Positions 62,726-64,000 of a DNA stretch of 64,000 bases are shown piece after piece. A model generated the notes under the pieces. The model was not told the origin of the DNA and did no database searches. It saw only the letters and a program-made list of their open reading frames with translations. The translations under genes and the position numbers were made by a program. Source of the DNA: Halostella limicola (GTDB taxonomy: Archaea; Halobacteriota; Halobacteria; Halobacteriales; Natronoarchaeaceae); NCBI RefSeq assembly GCF_003675875.1, contig NZ_RCDI01000002.1:1-64000 (forward strand), in the 5' to 3' direction. Numbering within the stretch: position 1 is the stretch's first letter; each line of letters begins with the position of its first letter.

Positions 62726-63488
62726 TGTCGGCGAAGCGGTCGACGAGTGCGATCGTGCCGTCGCGAGCGAGGGCCCGGTGGACGCGGTGCCCGCGGAGCC
62801 GGCGGGCGCGGTGGCGCGAGCGCAGGAGCGCCCAGCCGAGTTCCAGAGCGGTGCGGACCGGCGCGACGGTGGAGTCGGGCATGTCTTCCCAGACGACGGG
62901 CACCTCGACGATGCGCTGGTCCAGCGCGCCGGCGATGGCGACCAGTTCGACGTCCCAGGCGAAGCCGGGTTCGTACAGGTGCCGGCGGACCGTCTCCCAC
63001 GCGTCCCGGGTGAGCGCTTTCGCGCCGCACTGGAAGTCGTGGAGGTCGGCGTCGAGCAGCCGGCGGGCGGTCCAGGCGAACGCGTCGCCGAGCCGCCGCC
63101 GGGCGAGCGTCTGGTGGGAGCGCACGTCCGCGTCAGGGTGCCGGCGGGAGCCGACGCTCAGGTCCGCGTCGCCGTTGCGGACCGGGTCGACGACGGCCGC
63201 GATGGACTCGGCGGGCGTGCTGCCGTCCGCGTCGGCGAACGCGAGCACGTCCGTGTCGAGGCGCTCGAAGCCGAACGTGATCGCGCCGCCTTTCCCCCGG
63301 CGAGCGCTCGCGGCGTGGACCGTCGCGGGGAGGTCGGACAGCGCCGAGCGGACGCCGGGAGCGGGGTCGTCGAGTTCGACGCGGATCGCGGCCGGATCGA
63401 GTCGCTCGTCGAGCGCCCGGACGTACGACGAGAGGACGTCGACGTCGGGACGGAACGCCGGGACGACGACGCCGATCGAGGGGGGCAT
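62718..63488 (-). CDS. GT2 family glycosyltransferase
   Basis: A 256-residue GT-A glycosyltransferase. The nucleotide-sugar site begins GVVVPAFRPDVDVL; the metal-binding DxD is in LAFADADGSTP; the later FQCGAKALTRDAW and DVELVAIA segments match dolichyl-phosphate hexose synthases. The classical version begins with a similar PAFRP motif in haloarchaea. With GtrA it probably provides polyprenyl-phosphate-linked sugar for surface glycoproteins. ATG at 63488. Confidence 0.88.
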   Translation of the reverse strand: MPPSIGVVVPAFRPDVDVLSSYVRALDERLDPAAIRVELDDPAPGVRSALSDLPATVHAASARRGKGGAITFGFERLDTDVLAFADADGSTPAESIAAVVDPVRNGDADLSVGSRRHPDADVRSHQTLARRRLGDAFAWTARRLLDADLHDFQCGAKALTRDAWETVRRHLYEPGFAWDVELVAIAGALDQRIVEVPVVWEDMPDSTVAPVRTALELGWALLRSRHRARRLRGHRVHRALARDGTIALVDRFADNE

Positions 63489-63575
63489 CTATCTACGTCA
63501 GGAGCCCCGGACGAGTAAAATGGTTCGGAACGCGCCGACCGAACACCTATGCGGTGCGCGGGCGACAGTGGGCGT

Positions 63576-63950
63576 ATGACACGCGTTGCGCTCATCGCGC
63601 ACGACGACGAGAAGCCGGCGCTCATCGACCTCGCGACGGACTACCGCGACACGCTGGCGGAGTTCGACCTGCTGGCGACCGGGACGACGGGCAAGCGGTT
63701 GGTCGAGGAGACGGAACTAGACATCGAGCGGAAGGCCTCCGGTCCGATGGGCGGTGACATGCAGATCGGGGCCGAGGTCGCGGAGGACCGCGTCGACGGC
63801 ATCGTCTTCCTCCGGGACCCGCTGACGGCCCAGCCCCACGAGCCGGACATCACCGCGCTGTTGCGGATCTGCGACGTCCACGACGTGCCGCTCGCGACCA
63901 CCCGGACGTCGGCGGAGTACGTGCTCGAAGGGCTGGCCGGCGAGGCCTGA
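63576..63950 (+). CDS. mgsA: Methylglyoxal synthase
   Basis: A 124-residue enzyme that converts dihydroxyacetone phosphate to methylglyoxal and phosphate. Motifs are complete: [22 protein letters not shown] (usual SGPLGGDQQIGA), [20 protein letters not shown], with the catalytic Asp and His. The ATG at 63576 gives [13 protein letters not shown]. Methylglyoxal is toxic; the DJ-1/PfpI protein encoded 3 kb upstream could take part in its removal. Confidence 0.93.
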   Translation: MTRVALIAHDDEKPALIDLATDYRDTLAEFDLLATGTTGKRLVEETELDIERKASGPMGGDMQIGAEVAEDRVDGIVFLRDPLTAQPHEPDITALLRICDVHDVPLATTRTSAEYVLEGLAGEA

Positions 63951-63990
63951 AGGAGAAAGCGTATAGCCCCGGACGCGCCTTTCCCGCGTG

Positions 63991-64000
63991 ATGCAGTTCG
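63991..64000 (+). CDS. Possible start of a further gene, cut by the window edge
   Basis: An ATG at 63991 preceded by GTG begins a frame reading Met-Gln-Phe at the very end. Only ten bases are visible, so no identity can be given. Confidence 0.2.

Overview
The window is 64 kb of high-GC DNA from a halophilic archaeon of the class Halobacteria; I cannot fix the genus. The signs are strongly acidic proteins, TATA-type promoters about 25-30 bases before many start codons (leaderless transcripts), twin-arginine signals, halocyanins, a Bat-type regulator, HalOD1 and DUF7344-type proteins, archaeal lipid genes, an archaeal SRP RNA and an archaeal initiator tRNA-Met. I saw no rRNA, CRISPR array, insertion sequence or prophage.

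Layout. 1-6.1 kb: two paralogous acetyl-CoA synthetases (the first cut by the window edge) around a Bat-like regulator. 6.2-11.4 kb: sugar-nucleotide epimerase, a BsuPI-type inhibitor-like protein beside a Tat-exported subtilisin-like protease, a DUF2797 protein, a Gly/Met-rich protein and a GT4 glycosyltransferase. 11.7-13.2 kb: RNase P subunit Rnp4, a YhbY RNA-binding protein and an MscS channel, followed by three degenerate 57-base repeats and the 7S/SRP RNA on the minus strand. 13.8-23 kb: small membrane and coiled-coil proteins, cysteine synthase, a CoA-binding protein, a RecA-fold ATPase, the archaeal lipid prenyltransferase, tRNA-Arg(TCG), a DoxX-like protein, YihY/BrkB, DCC and LMF proteins and a zinc alcohol dehydrogenase. 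23-30.9 kb: small proteins, a Tat-exported metzincin-like protease, NDH-2, a stand-alone HalOD1 domain, phosphomevalonate decarboxylase, endonuclease III and a multi-domain HTH regulator.

31-36.5 kb is a respiratory cluster: halocyanin, Rieske protein, split cytochrome b (b6 and subunit IV-like) and several small haloarchaeal membrane proteins, which together look like a quinol:halocyanin oxidoreductase. 36.5-40.9 kb: a divergent NAD kinase-like protein, an M28 peptidase, an E1-alpha subunit without its partners, an MTH865-like protein and a second halocyanin. 40.9-46.2 kb: two complete Trk potassium systems arranged tail to tail. 46.2-49.5 kb: SRPBCC protein, a shortened thioredoxin reductase-like flavoprotein and CoaBC. 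49.7-57.9 kb: a nine-gene Mrp-type cation/proton antiporter operon with a Usp-MnhE fusion and three large NuoL/M/N-like subunits whose key lysines differ. 58-64 kb: a DUF7344 membrane regulator, Hpt, a DJ-1/PfpI protein, a ring-cleaving dioxygenase, a 51-residue zinc protein, initiator tRNA-Met with a nearby partial copy of its 3' end, GtrA/GT2 and methylglyoxal synthase.

The dominant theme is ion and energy homeostasis of a salt-in halophile (Trk, Mrp, MscS, NDH-2, cytochrome b complex, halocyanins) mixed with housekeeping genes. The most interesting candidates are the protease/BsuPI-like pair, complementary loss of conserved lysines among the Mrp large subunits, paralogues with near-identical DNA patches (acs, halocyanin), and the three-domain regulator with a palindrome just before its start codon.
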